Shown here: positions 9,999 to 20,999 of the stretch, piece after piece
Position numbering within the stretch: position 1 is the stretch's first letter
How the letters are laid out: each line of letters opens with the position of its first letter
Assembly: GCF_050003625.1 (NCBI RefSeq)
Contig: NC_134397.1
Location: forward strand, 94,901,562-94,965,561
DNA from: Haematobia irritans
Taxonomy: Eukaryota > Arthropoda > Insecta > Diptera > Muscidae
Length of the DNA stretch: 64,000 bases
Direction: 5' to 3'
Program-made: the position numbers and the translations under genes
The notes under the pieces: generated by a model
What the model was told of the DNA's origin: nothing
Seen by the model: only the letters and a program-made list of their open reading frames with translations
Databases searched by the model: none

Positions 9999-11149
9999 TA
10001 AATCTGTAGATCGGTCTTATGGGGGGGCTATGCCAAAAACATGGACCCATACACACCGTATTCAGCACACATATTTGTAGTTTGAAAAACCTACAGAATC
10101 TAAACCCCAAATCGGAGGGCCGGTTTATAAGGGGGCTATTTGAAAATCTGTACCAATACACAATATATTCGGCACACTTATTTATGGTCTCAAAACAACT
10201 CTACATTTCCAATTTCAAATTGGATTAAAACTACGGGTTCTAGAAGCCCAAAAATGGACCGATACTCACCATTTTCGGCTCACTTCTTTATGGTCCTAAA
10301 ATACCTTTTTTGATTTCCAATTTCAGACAAATTGGATAAAAACTACGGTTTCTAGAAGCTCAAGAAGTAAAATCGGGAGATCGATCTATATGGGGGCTAT
10401 TCCAAACCGTGGACCAATACATACGATTTCGGCACACCTATTTGTAGTCCTAAAATAAGTCTAGATTTTCGATTTGAGGCAACTTGGATAAAAACTCCGG
10501 TTTCTATAAGCCCAAGACCCCAAATCGGAAGGTCGGTTTATATGGTGGCTATATCAAAACATGGTCCGATACTCACAATTTTCAGCACACCTATTTATGG
10601 TCCTCAATATCTCCAGAATTCCAATTTCAGGCAAGTTGGATAAAAACTACGATTTCTGTAAGCCCAAGACCCCAAATCGGGAGGTGGGTTTATATGGTGG
10701 CTATATCAAAACATGGACCGATATAACCCATCTTCGAACTTGACCTGCCTGCAAACAAAAACCAATCTGTGCCAAATCTTAGGACGATAGTCCCATTATT
10801 GAAGGCTGTAGCGTGATTACAACAGACAGACGGACGGACATGGTTATGTCGTCTTATACTTTATATAGTCGGAAATCGATATTTCGATGTGTTACAAACG
10901 GAATGACAAACTTATTATACCCCCATCACCATTCTATGGTGGTGCGTATAAAAATAGTAACAAGTTAATGTAGGCTACATAAGCTACAAAAAGAATCTAA
11001 ATTATTAAAAGGGTTGCCTTTTATTTGGCGGGATTGGGCAATCCTAGTGTTGCAATCTGCTAACTGAATGTTCTGTCGTAAAGCTTGACATTTTTGAGAA
11101 TGTTTTGACATATTGTTTACAGTAACTTAAGATTCATCTCACCAAAAAA

Positions 11150-12090
11150 ATGGAAATAAATCGTGAACATTTTCTAGCGATTATGTTAAAACAACTTTCG
11201 ACGTGGATTAACTCAACAGTAGTGCATTGATGAATTTAATTCAATTTTTGGCGATGATCCAAGAACCAGTGTTAACCGATGGTATGGTGAATTCAACTCC
11301 AAGACGTCTCAAAGCAGTCTTAAAAAATCAGTTGATTTTCCGGAAGCCATTGATGTTGTGAGACCTATTGTAAGATTGAGGTAACCTTAGACATTATTGG
11401 GACCAGAATACATTCAATAGTGCATGAACAGTTGACCGCCAAGAAATTTGTTCGCGTTGGAGAAAATGTAGAGAAAATGTTCAATAGCAGTTGCACTGAA
11501 TTTACATCACTTCTTAAGATGTGATCCGAATTCAGTGTTTTGGATGTGAATTAAAAAAAAATTGTGATATTTTGTTATATAGATAGTTTTTATAGTTTGC
11601 ATTCTAATGTTTGTCTGAAACGTTTGACCTCAAATATTTTCAAAAATTCGCTATTTTTCTGTAACGGATTTAGCATAGTTTTCGACAAAATTTAAATACT
11701 TTGTACTATTTTATTCATTCTTACTCCGTTTTTAACGTATTTGAAACAAAAAAAAAATACCCATTAAAACTAAGAAAAAAGCGATTTATAAAAAATTGAG
11801 TTAAAAGAACTTCCTGTGTAGTTTAAATAAAGAACATCCTTGGGAGGACATTTTTGAAAGTGCTTTTAACTGGCAAATTTTGTTTCTGGGTTGTCAATCG
11901 CTTAAAAAAAGGCTCGTGTCGGTTGGTCGAAAGAAATACTCCAAAACTACGATCGCGGTGCTTCGAAAACGTCTATGACATCGTGAAAGTTGATGAATCG
12001 TGGCTTTACGCGTATGAGCCCGAAGGCAAACAACAGTCGACTGTTCGATGTTTTGGAGATACCCCAATCAGAGTTGCAAAAGTGCTTCAA
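11150..12090 (+). pseudogene. mariner-type transposase pseudogene
   Basis: It opens with M-E-I-N-R-E-H-F at 11150. After a frameshift it continues N-F-R-R-G-L-T-Q-Q, an in-frame stop, then C-I-D-E-F-N-S-I-F-G-D-D and R-T-S-V-N-R-W-Y-G-E-F-N, the paired helix-turn-helix N-terminus of mariner transposases. Near 11390-11450 there is T-R-I-H-S-I-V-H-E-Q-L-T. Near 11985-12025 V-D-E-S-W-L-Y-A-Y-E-P-E marks a catalytic aspartate region. About 11460-11860 shows no homology and may be inserted or decayed sequence. The 3' part is cut by an M1 MITE. Multiple stops and shifts make it dead. Confidence 0.82.
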
Positions 12091-12437
12091 CACAGAAAAA
12101 TAGCAAACTGTTTTATAAAATGAATAAACTACGTCGTGCGAAAATATATTTTGAAATATCAACCCGTAGAAGAAAAAATAAACTAAAAGTAAAGAAAAAA
12201 ATCATTGACGCCAAATCATGATCATAGTATAGTTCATTCTTACTATTTTTGCGAATCGTACGAACATTTTCTTTTGCTTTAGTTCATATTGAACTTATGT
12301 GTACTTAATACCTACGTTTACTTCATAAAAGGTTTGATACAAACTTAGAAAAAGGGAAACTTATTATAATATTGTTTTTGCAATAAAAAAAATTACGTTA
12401 AATTTAGCGTTAGTTTACCTACGATTTTTTTAAAGTG
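12091..12437 (-). mobile_element. MITE family M1, reverse copy inside mariner remnant
   Basis: It starts CACAGAAAAATAGCAAACTG and ends in taaagtg followed by TA. On the minus strand the interior shows the M1 words (cgaatcgtacgaacattttc, catcattggcgcc-like). It is diverged, and the left TA has become AA. It sits within the mariner transposase frame. Confidence 0.65.
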
Positions 12438-12692
12438 TATAAACCTTAATGGGGAATATTTCGACAAAACAGTAAAGCGTTTTTCTATAATTAATATTTG
12501 TTTATTAAAGTTTAAATTTGGGAAAATCAGTTAAACAGTAAATTAATGCCGTTTATTAATTTAAAATTACTACAAAAATATTTTTTAATAATGCATAATG
12601 CCAGTGATTAAATAAATACTACACATTTTGCGATAAATGAAAACTTTAATATAGAAAATTACACCAACTTCCGAGACAACCGGAAGTCTAGA

Positions 12693-12776
12693 GATGTTCA
12701 CCACTTTTGTTATCACAATGGACTGAATAGGATAAGTGGGCCTTAAATAATGGACTGCCACTATATCTTACCTAAC
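12693..12776 (+). mobile_element. SINE 3' fragment
   Basis: It contains gttcaccac, tatcacaatggactgaatag and tggactgccac, then ttacctaacc. These match the last ~85 bp of the SINE at 7822-8167 with scattered changes. Confidence 0.75.
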
Positions 12777-12839
12777 CAATGATGCACTAGAGGAGGTTTG
12801 ACAAATACAATGCTAAAGGTTCAAACCTACCAAACACCC

Positions 12840-13120
12840 AAAATATTAAAATTTTTTTTGCAATTCAAAATTTAGTTAGATTGAAAAAAATATTTATTAA
12901 TTCAATTAATTGAATTAAATCAATTTAAAATTTTTGCTAAAATTAAAGTAATGAATAGAGCGCTATGAATGCATCAAGTATTTTGGGTTGACTCTTTAAA
13001 AAATAGATTGTTAACTGAAATGTATTTTCATAATCAATTTTTTATTAAATTGACCAATGTGAATAATTGATTGATTAAATTTTTAATTGACTTAACCTAC
13101 AAATAAAATATTAATTCGAT
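12840..13120. mobile_element. tcaattaa-rich element fragment
   Basis: Repeated ttaattcaattaattgaatt and attgattgattaaa words match the tcaattaa family. No clear ends are seen. Confidence 0.45.
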
Positions 13121-14106
13121 AAATCAAAGAAAGTTTATAATTTTCCCTTCAAGAGAATTGTCTTTTTGATTCTATTTTTATGATCTATTCTCACACCGCG
13201 ATTCAACATTAGGCTTGAGATCATGAAGAAATATTGAACATTTCAGCTTTATTCCTTTACCAAAGTTAGTCTTTACTTTTTTGGTGTCAAAGAAAAATCC
13301 TAGAATTTTAGACACATCAATAACCTTGGTTATTGATCCAGAATTCTTGAGAATTTGGTAACCCAAAATGCGCTAATAATCGCGCCTCATTAAGGAGAAT
13401 CGCTATGAACCCCATATTCTATGTTCCAAAGTATTTTGAACCATCTAACAATTTCAACTATTCACCCAATGCTAATAATTCGCATGATACGATATAATTG
13501 GTCACTCTTCTTTACCTCACACTGCAAATATCAATAACTTACTTCCGTAAAACAATTCGGATTTCATTCTGAGAATGGGTTGATCCAAATCAAATCTAAT
13601 TGTAAAATATTTCAAAATATGACATTTAAATTAAAGCGTAATTTAAAATGAATTCATATCGTTTCTCTTGACCAAGATTTTTACACATCGACTTGGCATA
13701 TTATGAAATGAAGTATCAATAATTCTAGGAATATAGGCAAGACTATAAAGGTGTACGGAAAGTTTGTATGAATGCAAATTTGATTACCTAAATCTGCATG
13801 TTTATTGGTAAACAATAACAACAACATTGGTTGCTTAGACTGTATTGCCTTCATAATCTTCATTGTAGGCAAATATGCATTACAAATCGAGAGGAAGGAC
13901 AATAGTAACAAATCCAATTATGTGTATTAAATATTATTGATGCTGCTGGGCGAGCCTGGCAAATTGTATGAGGGAATTTTCATTTGCAATCACAGTGTAT
14001 AATTTCAATCCAAGGGATTATATATTGTAAAATATTAATAATAACAACTAGTGAATGGTAGTAATGAAAATCTCAAAGCATGATAAAATCATGGTAATAG
14101 TAAATT
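13121..14106. other. No gene recognised
   Basis: AT-rich sequence with only short frames and no recognisable protein. I see no inverted ends or family matches. Confidence 0.5.
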
Positions 14107-14450
14107 CTTACCTTTTTTTAAAGTACGTGGGTATAAAGTTCAATGACCGTACTCATAAGTTCAATATGAACTAAAGCAAAAGACAATTTTCGTACGATTC
14201 CCAAAAATAGTAAGAATGAACTACTGTACTGTACTGTATGGTTAAAATGGTCATGATTTGGCGTCAATGATTTTTTCTTTACTTTTAGTTTATTTTTTCA
14301 TGGGAGAGTATCATTTCGTGAGATTTAGTTAAAAAGTACACCAAGGCATTCGATTTTCCTGATTTTAACAATGCTTTGTGGAAATCTCAAAATGTGGAGT
14401 AATATTTAGTTCGCACGAGTTAGTTCATTCTTCCTTACTTTTTTTCGGTG
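14107..14450 (+). mobile_element. MITE family M1, 5'-truncated
   Basis: It begins at tcttacctttttttaaag, equivalent to an internal M1 position, and runs to the intact end TTTTTTTCGGTG followed by TA (14451-14452). It contains gatttggcgtcaatgat and aaatctcaaaatgtggag as in other copies. Confidence 0.72.
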
Positions 14451-14452
14451 TA

Positions 14453-15387
14453 TGTATGTCTGGTCCAAACCTTAAAATCGAAAATGTTTAAACCTAAATA
14501 TTATTGTATTTATTATTCATATGTATAAGGAGAGAAAAATAAGATCGATAGATGAATCTTTGGATAAAATAAAAATAAATCTAAACGCGTGACGGCAAAG
14601 TCAACATTGACTGACAAAGAAAATTATTATAAAAATATTGCATATAATAAGGATTTTTTCAGAAAAGAAATAAAGTAGTTTGTATTTATTAATGTGGTCG
14701 ATGTATTATTATAAAAAGAAATAAAGATAAAAAACCATACCTTCTATTTTAAGGGTTGCAGCCTGGTTAAAATAAGACAGATAATGTCAGTTCTCCCGAA
14801 TTTCAACGTCAACAAACGATGCACCCGGAAGTATTCATTATTTTGAGAACAAAATAATTTAATTAAATCGATAATTAAAAAAAGATAGATAACTCGAGTA
14901 CCCATATCATGACGATAAAGATAAGTATAATTCAGTAACTTTATTTCAGAACACGTGCGGTAATGTCTGATTTCAAGGGAGGAAGGCCAATTCTTCAAGA
15001 ACCTGTACAAATTCTTCTTGTTCTTCAAGTCATCTATTATTTTGGTATATGGATTTAATATTAGGGATATGTAATAACAGTACAAACAATTTATTGTTTG
15101 AACAAATTCTCTAAATAGATATGCTTAAAGCAGAATTCTTCTTATACCAATAAGGACTGGGTGAAGGATAGACGGCCGATCCTTCTATTGTTCAGCATAA
15201 AGTTTGTTATAGGGATGTTTTTTTTTTCGTTATACTAAATTCATTGAAACAAATTTAATCGAATTTGAATCAAAATCATTAATTTTAGATGAAGCCTTTC
15301 TTATGGTTAAGAATGGTAATTTTTATGTAAGTGTAATAAAGCGTCTCAAATTTGGTAAGTGTACGCTCTAACCATAAATTCGATATA
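14453..15387. other. No gene recognised
   Basis: A 113-codon minus-strand frame (14744-15085) has no domain signature or codon pattern that I trust. The rest is AT-rich. Confidence 0.45.
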
Positions 15388-15389
15388 TA

Positions 15390-15987
15390 CAATGGGGAGC
15401 AAAACCGAGTGCATGTTTCAACTTTTTGCAATCTTGTCCCAAAAACACCACCTCACACAAACCGTAAAATATAGAGGGAAACTTCATGGAATGAAGATTG
15501 TGACACACTTGGCCGTTGGTTAGTGATAAGGAGTCATGAAAAAGGAGACCACCTCGATATTGTGTTTGTTGAGGTTTGCGTCTAGCTTGAGGATAACGGT
15601 GTTTTTCAAAACGACGGCAAATCCAAGCATACTTACAAAATAGTAAGGAAATGGTTGTCAGAGCCCAGTTCTAAAATGCTCAAAAGGCTTCCACAAAGCC
15701 CCGATTTCAATTTCCCATTGAGAATTTATAGTCTCTGGTTAAAAGGTGCTTGAGATCACCCAGAGAAGGAATATGATAATCTCAAACATTTTCAAGGGCA
15801 CCATGTTACTTTTTCACAGCGACCATGTAGCATTTTTGTCGGAAAAATATTCTTTTCACGTCAAAAATAACATGGTTTCCGAAATAAGATACATAATTTC
15901 CGAGAAAAGAACATGACTTCGACAAACATGCTACTCAATAAGCATACTGCTAAGTGGTCAACATGCACTCGGTTTTGCTCCGCACTG
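15390..15987 (+). mobile_element. Tc1-like element with ~28-bp inverted ends, internally deleted
   Basis: The left end CAATGGGGAGCAAAACCGAG continuing TGCATGTT and the right end AACATGCACTCGGTTTTGCT continuing CCGCACTG are inverted copies differing at two positions. TA flanks both sides (15388-15389, 15988-15989). At 598 bp it is well short of a full Tc1 (about 1.6 kb) and keeps only the C-terminal transposase region. CAGTG...GAGCAAAA ends are typical of Tc1-like elements. Confidence 0.88.
15589..15753 (+). pseudogene. Tc1-like transposase C-terminal remnant
   Basis: In frame with 15601 it reads V-F-Q-N-D-G-K-S-K-H-T, then R-K-W-L, then L-P-Q-S-P-D-F-N and, after decay, S-L-W, followed by a stop at 15751. 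These correspond to the Tc1-like blocks containing the second catalytic Asp (usually Q-Q-D-N-D-P-K-H-T) and the last Glu (usually S-P-D-L-N-P-I-E-N-L-W). The Glu block has decayed to L-R-I-Y and an upstream in-frame stop is present, so it is inactive. Confidence 0.82.
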
Positions 15988-15989
15988 TA

Positions 15990-16900
15990 TATCGAACGTC
16001 ATTCGTATACATATATGTAAAATATTAAAAAATCATTAGGATCTGCTCACTGTTCATTATGAACGGGGTACGTTGTAAACGTGTTTGACCATATCTATTC
16101 TGCTCATAGTTGAAAAATTATTCTTCATCAAATTTAAGCTTCAAATCCAAAATAATCCATCTGAGTTCATTATGATTGATTAGATGTTTATTAGCAAGAC
16201 GTATCCATCAGATGTATCTTATAAATATTAATGTTTTCCCTCACTTCGCATGAACTAAAATTAAAAGCTGTTGTTGTTTACAATCATTATTATTTCTATT
16301 GCACTTTCTTATCAATTGCTTTCGCTTTCATTTTCAATTACCTACCCCACACAAATGCATGTCGTTCACAGCCCACCTCGCTTCTAAATCAACTTTGTTA
16401 TGTCTACCCTACCTACCCCCCACCGCCTCTAATATAAAAATATTTATTGTATATTTATACGAGTATTATAAAATCAAATACAAACACATGGACGACAACA
16501 TTTGCTGATTGTGCTGTAACAGTTCTTATCTTGAAAATAGCATATGTAGAGAATAATGTAGGTGTTCTCAGTAATGGCGAAAGGGAGAGAAAGAGAACTG
16601 ATTTCAATTACAAATGAATGAGCATTCTAAGTAATCTCTCAAAATAGAAATCTATTCTTTAAGAATTTGTTATCTCGATATGATAACCATAATAGAGGCT
16701 TACAGCAAAATTATAAAAAAGGAATTCTCTTTATATACAGTTTAGCGATTTTTTGTTAGTACCAACTAATTACCAAAAAAAGATAATTCTAAATATAATT
16801 TCCGTCCAGGGGAAATCTTATATGTCCCTATTATACATTAAAATTAACGGCACACAAGTGGACAAAATTTAGGCGACCATGGGTGTCAACTTCTAGGAGG
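15990..16900. other. No gene recognised
   Basis: AT-rich DNA. Short frames near 16231-16508 have no recognisable domain. Confidence 0.45.
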
Positions 16901-16904
16901 TTTC

Positions 16905-17330
16905 ACTGTAACTTAAGACACCAAAATTTTGCCAATATAAGAACAAATTTCTTTAAAGTAATTTGAGGTAATTTGTCTTTCCTTATGTTAAGAAAAAACT
17001 TTATGGGCTAAATGGAAAAAAAATATTATAAATTAACAGGGATATTGAAAGTATGGATTTAAGTATGGATTTTTGGGAAATTACAAAAACTTTTTAAAAT
17101 TGAAGAGCCTGTTACAATTTCAATATTTTAAAGTGACATTTTTCTGTTCGCGAATAGATTTTTTAAATGAGATTTTATTTGTATAGAGATTTTATGTAAA
17201 GCTACTCTCAAAAAAGTTTACTTGGATCCAAAGATTTTGACCTTCCCTTAAGGATTTTGATAATAATTCCAATGATGCGGCTTCTTTAAAATATAAACTT
17301 GACGTATTTCTTTCAATTTTGCATTTAAAA
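16905..17330. mobile_element. MITE family M3 fragments
   Basis: The left part has aagaacaaatttctttaaag as in M3 copies. From about 17208, ctctcaaaaaagtttacttg gives way to gatccaaagattttgacctt and cggcttctttaaaat, the reverse-oriented M3 end seen at 43837 and 52804. It is truncated on the right by the transposon at about 17335. Confidence 0.55.
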
Positions 17331-17421
17331 AAACCTGAACACCCCTCATTTTGAAGGTGTGTGTGTGTGTGTAGAATGTTGCTCCTATTTTGATTTTGGA
17401 ATTCACTCTTCAGTTGTCAAA

Positions 17422-17850
17422 ATGCCGTCCAAGCAAGAAGAGCAGCGTATCAAAAGTTTGCTCGCGCATCGCGAAAATCCGAACTACTCGCACGCAAAGC
17501 TGGCAAAATCGCTAAAAGTTGCGAAATCAACCGTTACAAATGTAATTAAAGTGTTTGGGGAACGTTTGTCGACAGCCAGGAAGTCTGGATCGGGGGGAAA
17601 TCGAAAACGGGAAGCCGCTGAGACGACAAAGAGAGTTGCCGGTAGTTTCAAGCGAAACCCTAACCTCTCTCTCCGAGATGCCGCAAATAAGCTGGGTGTA
17701 TCATCTACAACCGTGCATCGAGCCAAAAAACTAGCCGGACTATCGACTTACAAGAAGGTAGTGACTCCAAATCGCGATGATAAACAAAATACGATGGCCA
17801 AAGCGCGATCCCGGAGGCTGTACACGACGATGCTGAGTGGAAGTAATTAC
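17422..17850 (+). pseudogene. Tc1/mariner-superfamily transposase, N-terminal fragment
   Basis: An ATG at 17422 opens a frame with two helix-turn-helix segments. The first is at about residues 20-48 (H-A-K-L-A-K-S-L-K-V-A-K-S-T-V-T) and the second at about residues 75-105 (L-S-L-R-D-A-A-N-K-L-G-V-S-S-T-T-V-H-R). A linker ending A-R-S-R-R-L-Y follows. The layout and the R-D-D-K-Q-N linker fit insect Tc1/mariner relatives of the DD37 groups (inference). After about residue 143 the family resemblance ends and the frame stops at 17913, with no catalytic D or E seen downstream. The gene is 3'-deleted, and the DNA-binding part alone is intact. Confidence 0.78.
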
Positions 17851-17913
17851 AAAAGATATTACGTTTACATTCCCCGAGAAAGCTATAAAACTATGCACAT
17901 GTATTTGTTCTGA

Positions 17914-19640
17914 CCACATCACATTTACACGGAAATAAACTCAGCATGTGATATATGAGATTCAAACTCAGAAACGAAGGTGATATAGTAAGCAAAACAC
18001 GAAACATCAATGTCGAGGAACAAAACATCCCCTTATGTGATGTAGCCTAACTAAGTGTCCATTAACAATGTAATCCTTGATAAAATTAAATTATGTGGCA
18101 AATTGTGTCACGAAATAAATCCACAAACAAAAATGTTCCATGTTCTCCGTGCAAAAGGAAAAAGCATGGTCTTGAAACATGTTTGGAGTGATCATATTCC
18201 TTCTCCGGGTGTAGAAGAGTTTCTGTCATTCTTTACTTCTTCATTTGCGTTTAGATAACACAATTTCATTTTTTTTTTTTAATTTTTTGTTCTTCAAGTT
18301 TTTGTAGAAGAGCAAAATATTAGAAATATTAACTTATATACTTATGCCCATTCGAATAATGTTTAACGGAATTATCCGTTATTAAAAAAACGTTGAATTA
18401 CATTCCGTTTCCTGGATTTGACATGATTAGTGCTATTTTTTTCATCACAATGTAAATCACTTGAGTGCCTCATGGCTTTTTGATTTGTTGTTAATTTGGA
18501 CATTTTAGACATGGATAAGATCATGTGCAAATTAAATCGTAATTCCATTCACCCAACCCCTCTTCCTACCAACCACCCATCCTCCATTAAAGACCCACAC
18601 AAAATTTTCTTTCTGAGAAATTCCATCGGTTCGTTGGATCGACCTTCAACTTGTGAGTAAAGAACCTCTTATCGTTCATTAGAACGAACTAAAGGCAAAC
18701 AAAACAAAACAAAAAACACATGATAATACTCTCACACACATACATACTGTTGTAATATACATACGCATACACATGTACATGTTTTGGATACATAAGTATA
18801 TGTATTTGGTTTAGTCAAATGTTGTTAGTAAATTTACAGCTGCTATTGCCTCCAAAGTCACCCCCCCCCCTCGCCAGTACCCGTCTTTCCATCACAATGG
18901 AAATTCATAATACACAGCTGTTTTTTTTTTTACTAAATCAATGGATGGATAGATTGGTGCCTGTAGTGCCACAATATTACATTGATAAACCATAGCCTTT
19001 CATTTACCCGTCCCGTCCCTCGGGCCACTATGCGGTCATTTATTTGATGGGAATTGTGGCATGACTTTGAGGCTCTTTAATTATGCTACCCACAATGAAA
19101 TTAAGTTTGCAGCATACGTTGCCGGTAACTACAAAAACAAACTTCCCATATTGGTTGGATTTTTCGTTGGTTTTGTTTTTGTTGCGGTATTCGTAAAATT
19201 TGCAAATCTGATCAGCAAAAAATAGCCAATATTATTAAGCACATATGGTCCAAAATTCGAGGTGTATGGCTTATCAGAGACCTCTGTGTACAAACACAAC
19301 CGTGTCACTGTCAAATCAAACAGACGGTCTAACTGCTATAACAGAGCACCGGTCGAGAGCGGGGATGCGGGGAGAAAGAGACGAATTGAAACGCACGTGA
19401 ATTTTGTTTACACATTTTACATTTAAGAGTTACACAATGATCCGTTATTTGTTTTTATCGTATCTGTTTTACTTATATATTTTTGGTTTTTAGTTATCTA
19501 TTTTTGTTTATTAAAGAAATATTTACAATGTTGGCGTATTTGTCTACGTGCGAATGATTCTATTCATTGTAATAACTCTAGACTATGGCGCATTGACAGG
19601 CTACCACAAAAGTACGCATACAAATGAGCGGCAATGGTTT
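17914..19640. other. No gene recognised; unique AT-rich DNA
   Basis: It contains a C-run near 18866-18875, CA-rich tracts near 18730-18780 and a GC-richer patch near 19340-19385. A GTGAGT donor-like site near 18652 has no supporting coding context. Confidence 0.45.
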
Positions 19641-19649
19641 AGACTGTAC

Positions 19650-20140
19650 CAAAAAGTATCACAAATCGTTTTCAATTAAATATTTATTTGAATCTGATAA
19701 CAAATTCAATTAAACATTTATTTGCTATAAATAAACAATAATGAATATATTCATAATAATTTACTGACAGTTTATCGAAATAATTTGTACGGTAATAGTA
19801 AGTTTTAGTTTACATAAACTTTTATGAATATGGGGGTAAGCCAACTTTGAAATTATGTCTAACTAAACAAGTGACTGAAAATGGTTTAAATTGAAATGTA
19901 CCAATTCAAAATTTAATCAAATTCCAATTTAAGCCAGGCAGACATTTTTTACAGTTTTAAAATGAAAATCTGAATCAATATATTTTTGTATTATGAATTA
20001 CTTAAAAAATAAAGGAGGGATTTTTGTCGCAAATCAATTTATAAATTGTAATTGATTCAGTTTATTCTATTTATTTTTTAATTTAATCTATTAAAAACTT
20101 AATTGATTTTGCTGTAAAATTGTTTTTTAACTAAAATTCA
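19650..20140. mobile_element. tcaattaa-rich element fragment
   Basis: Repeated caattaaatatttatttgaa, attgattcagttt and aattaatc words resemble the tcaattaa family. It is diverged and the ends are unclear. Confidence 0.4.
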
Positions 20141-20159
20141 TAATCTTTTTTTTTTAATA

Positions 20160-20990
20160 TTTTCCATTAAATTTAGGCTACTCTTCTTTAAAAATTGCAT
20201 CCCTCCATAAAAGTCATAAGTGTAAGAAGAAGTAAAAAAATACTGAATGAAAATGTAACCAATTTTGAAATAATCGTTAAATTATCTGAGATATTGAAGT
20301 TTTGGATCAAAGATAAAAAGCTTTGAGTGCAAACTAAGATTTATTTTGATTAAATCAAATTTTGTTTTGGAAATTAGGATTTTTTCATTGAAATATCTGT
20401 TATAATTTGGGGGTTTACACTGACATTTGTGTTTTTCAATATCACTGTAAATACTCTATGGGAATTTGGAGCAAATTACCACTAAAGGACCTATCACAGG
20501 ACAGTTACCAATGTTAAACTTTTCAAAATTTTTAAATTTTTTAACTTTCTCGATATTACAATTGGATTTACGCATTTAATGAAATACAATTATCAGAATA
20601 ATCTATTATTCAACAAGTTTTAACAGATTTTACTTGCTGGTGCATTTTGGATGCTCAAAATGAGGACCTGTCTATGGCGTAGCCGTAATAAATCGTCCCA
20701 GAACGCATCATTTGAAATGAATCCAAGTCGTGTAAATTTACTCCTCAATAACAAACCCATGTTAAAGTGTCCAGTTTATAGAATTTTGGTTGAATTGCTT
20801 CCTCAAAAAGGGTGTGAAGATAACTTCGTGAGATAAATTCGTGGATTGTGTCTCTTATTTAAGTTGACGAACGCATTCCAAAAACATGTGTTTCTCAAAA
20901 AGGTCTTTATTTAAAAGAATCCGCGTCTTTTGTTCGGAATCAATTCCTCAATCCTTGGTTTCAAGTAAACTTGTTTTTTTTTTAATACCG
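20160..20990 (+). mobile_element. Degenerate MITE family M3 copy
   Basis: Scattered M3 words appear in family order: gcatccctcc...aaaagtcat, gatattgaagttttgga, aatatctgttataatttg, acactgacatttgtgt, and finally ctttatttaaaagaatccgc with caagtaaacttg and a T-run. About 20460-20880 has no match and may be inserted DNA. Confidence 0.5.
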
Positions 20991-20999
20991 CGCAGAAAA

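Larger units (their letters stand above)
6820..10950 (+). mobile_element. Hairpin-ended element, subfamily A, with nested insertions
   Basis: The segments 6820-6902, 7335-7640 and 10005-10950 together follow the uninterrupted element at 54691-56398 in order (cttcccgaagataca, tttcaagcaattttcatgat, accaaatggaccgataaaaac, then the tatgggggctat monomers, acagacagac, and the hairpin end). It is broken by MITE M1 (6903-7332) and by a tcaattaa-rich element (about 7640-9998). The 3' end pairs cccatcaccat with atggtggtgcg. The 5' end is degraded. Confidence 0.78.
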
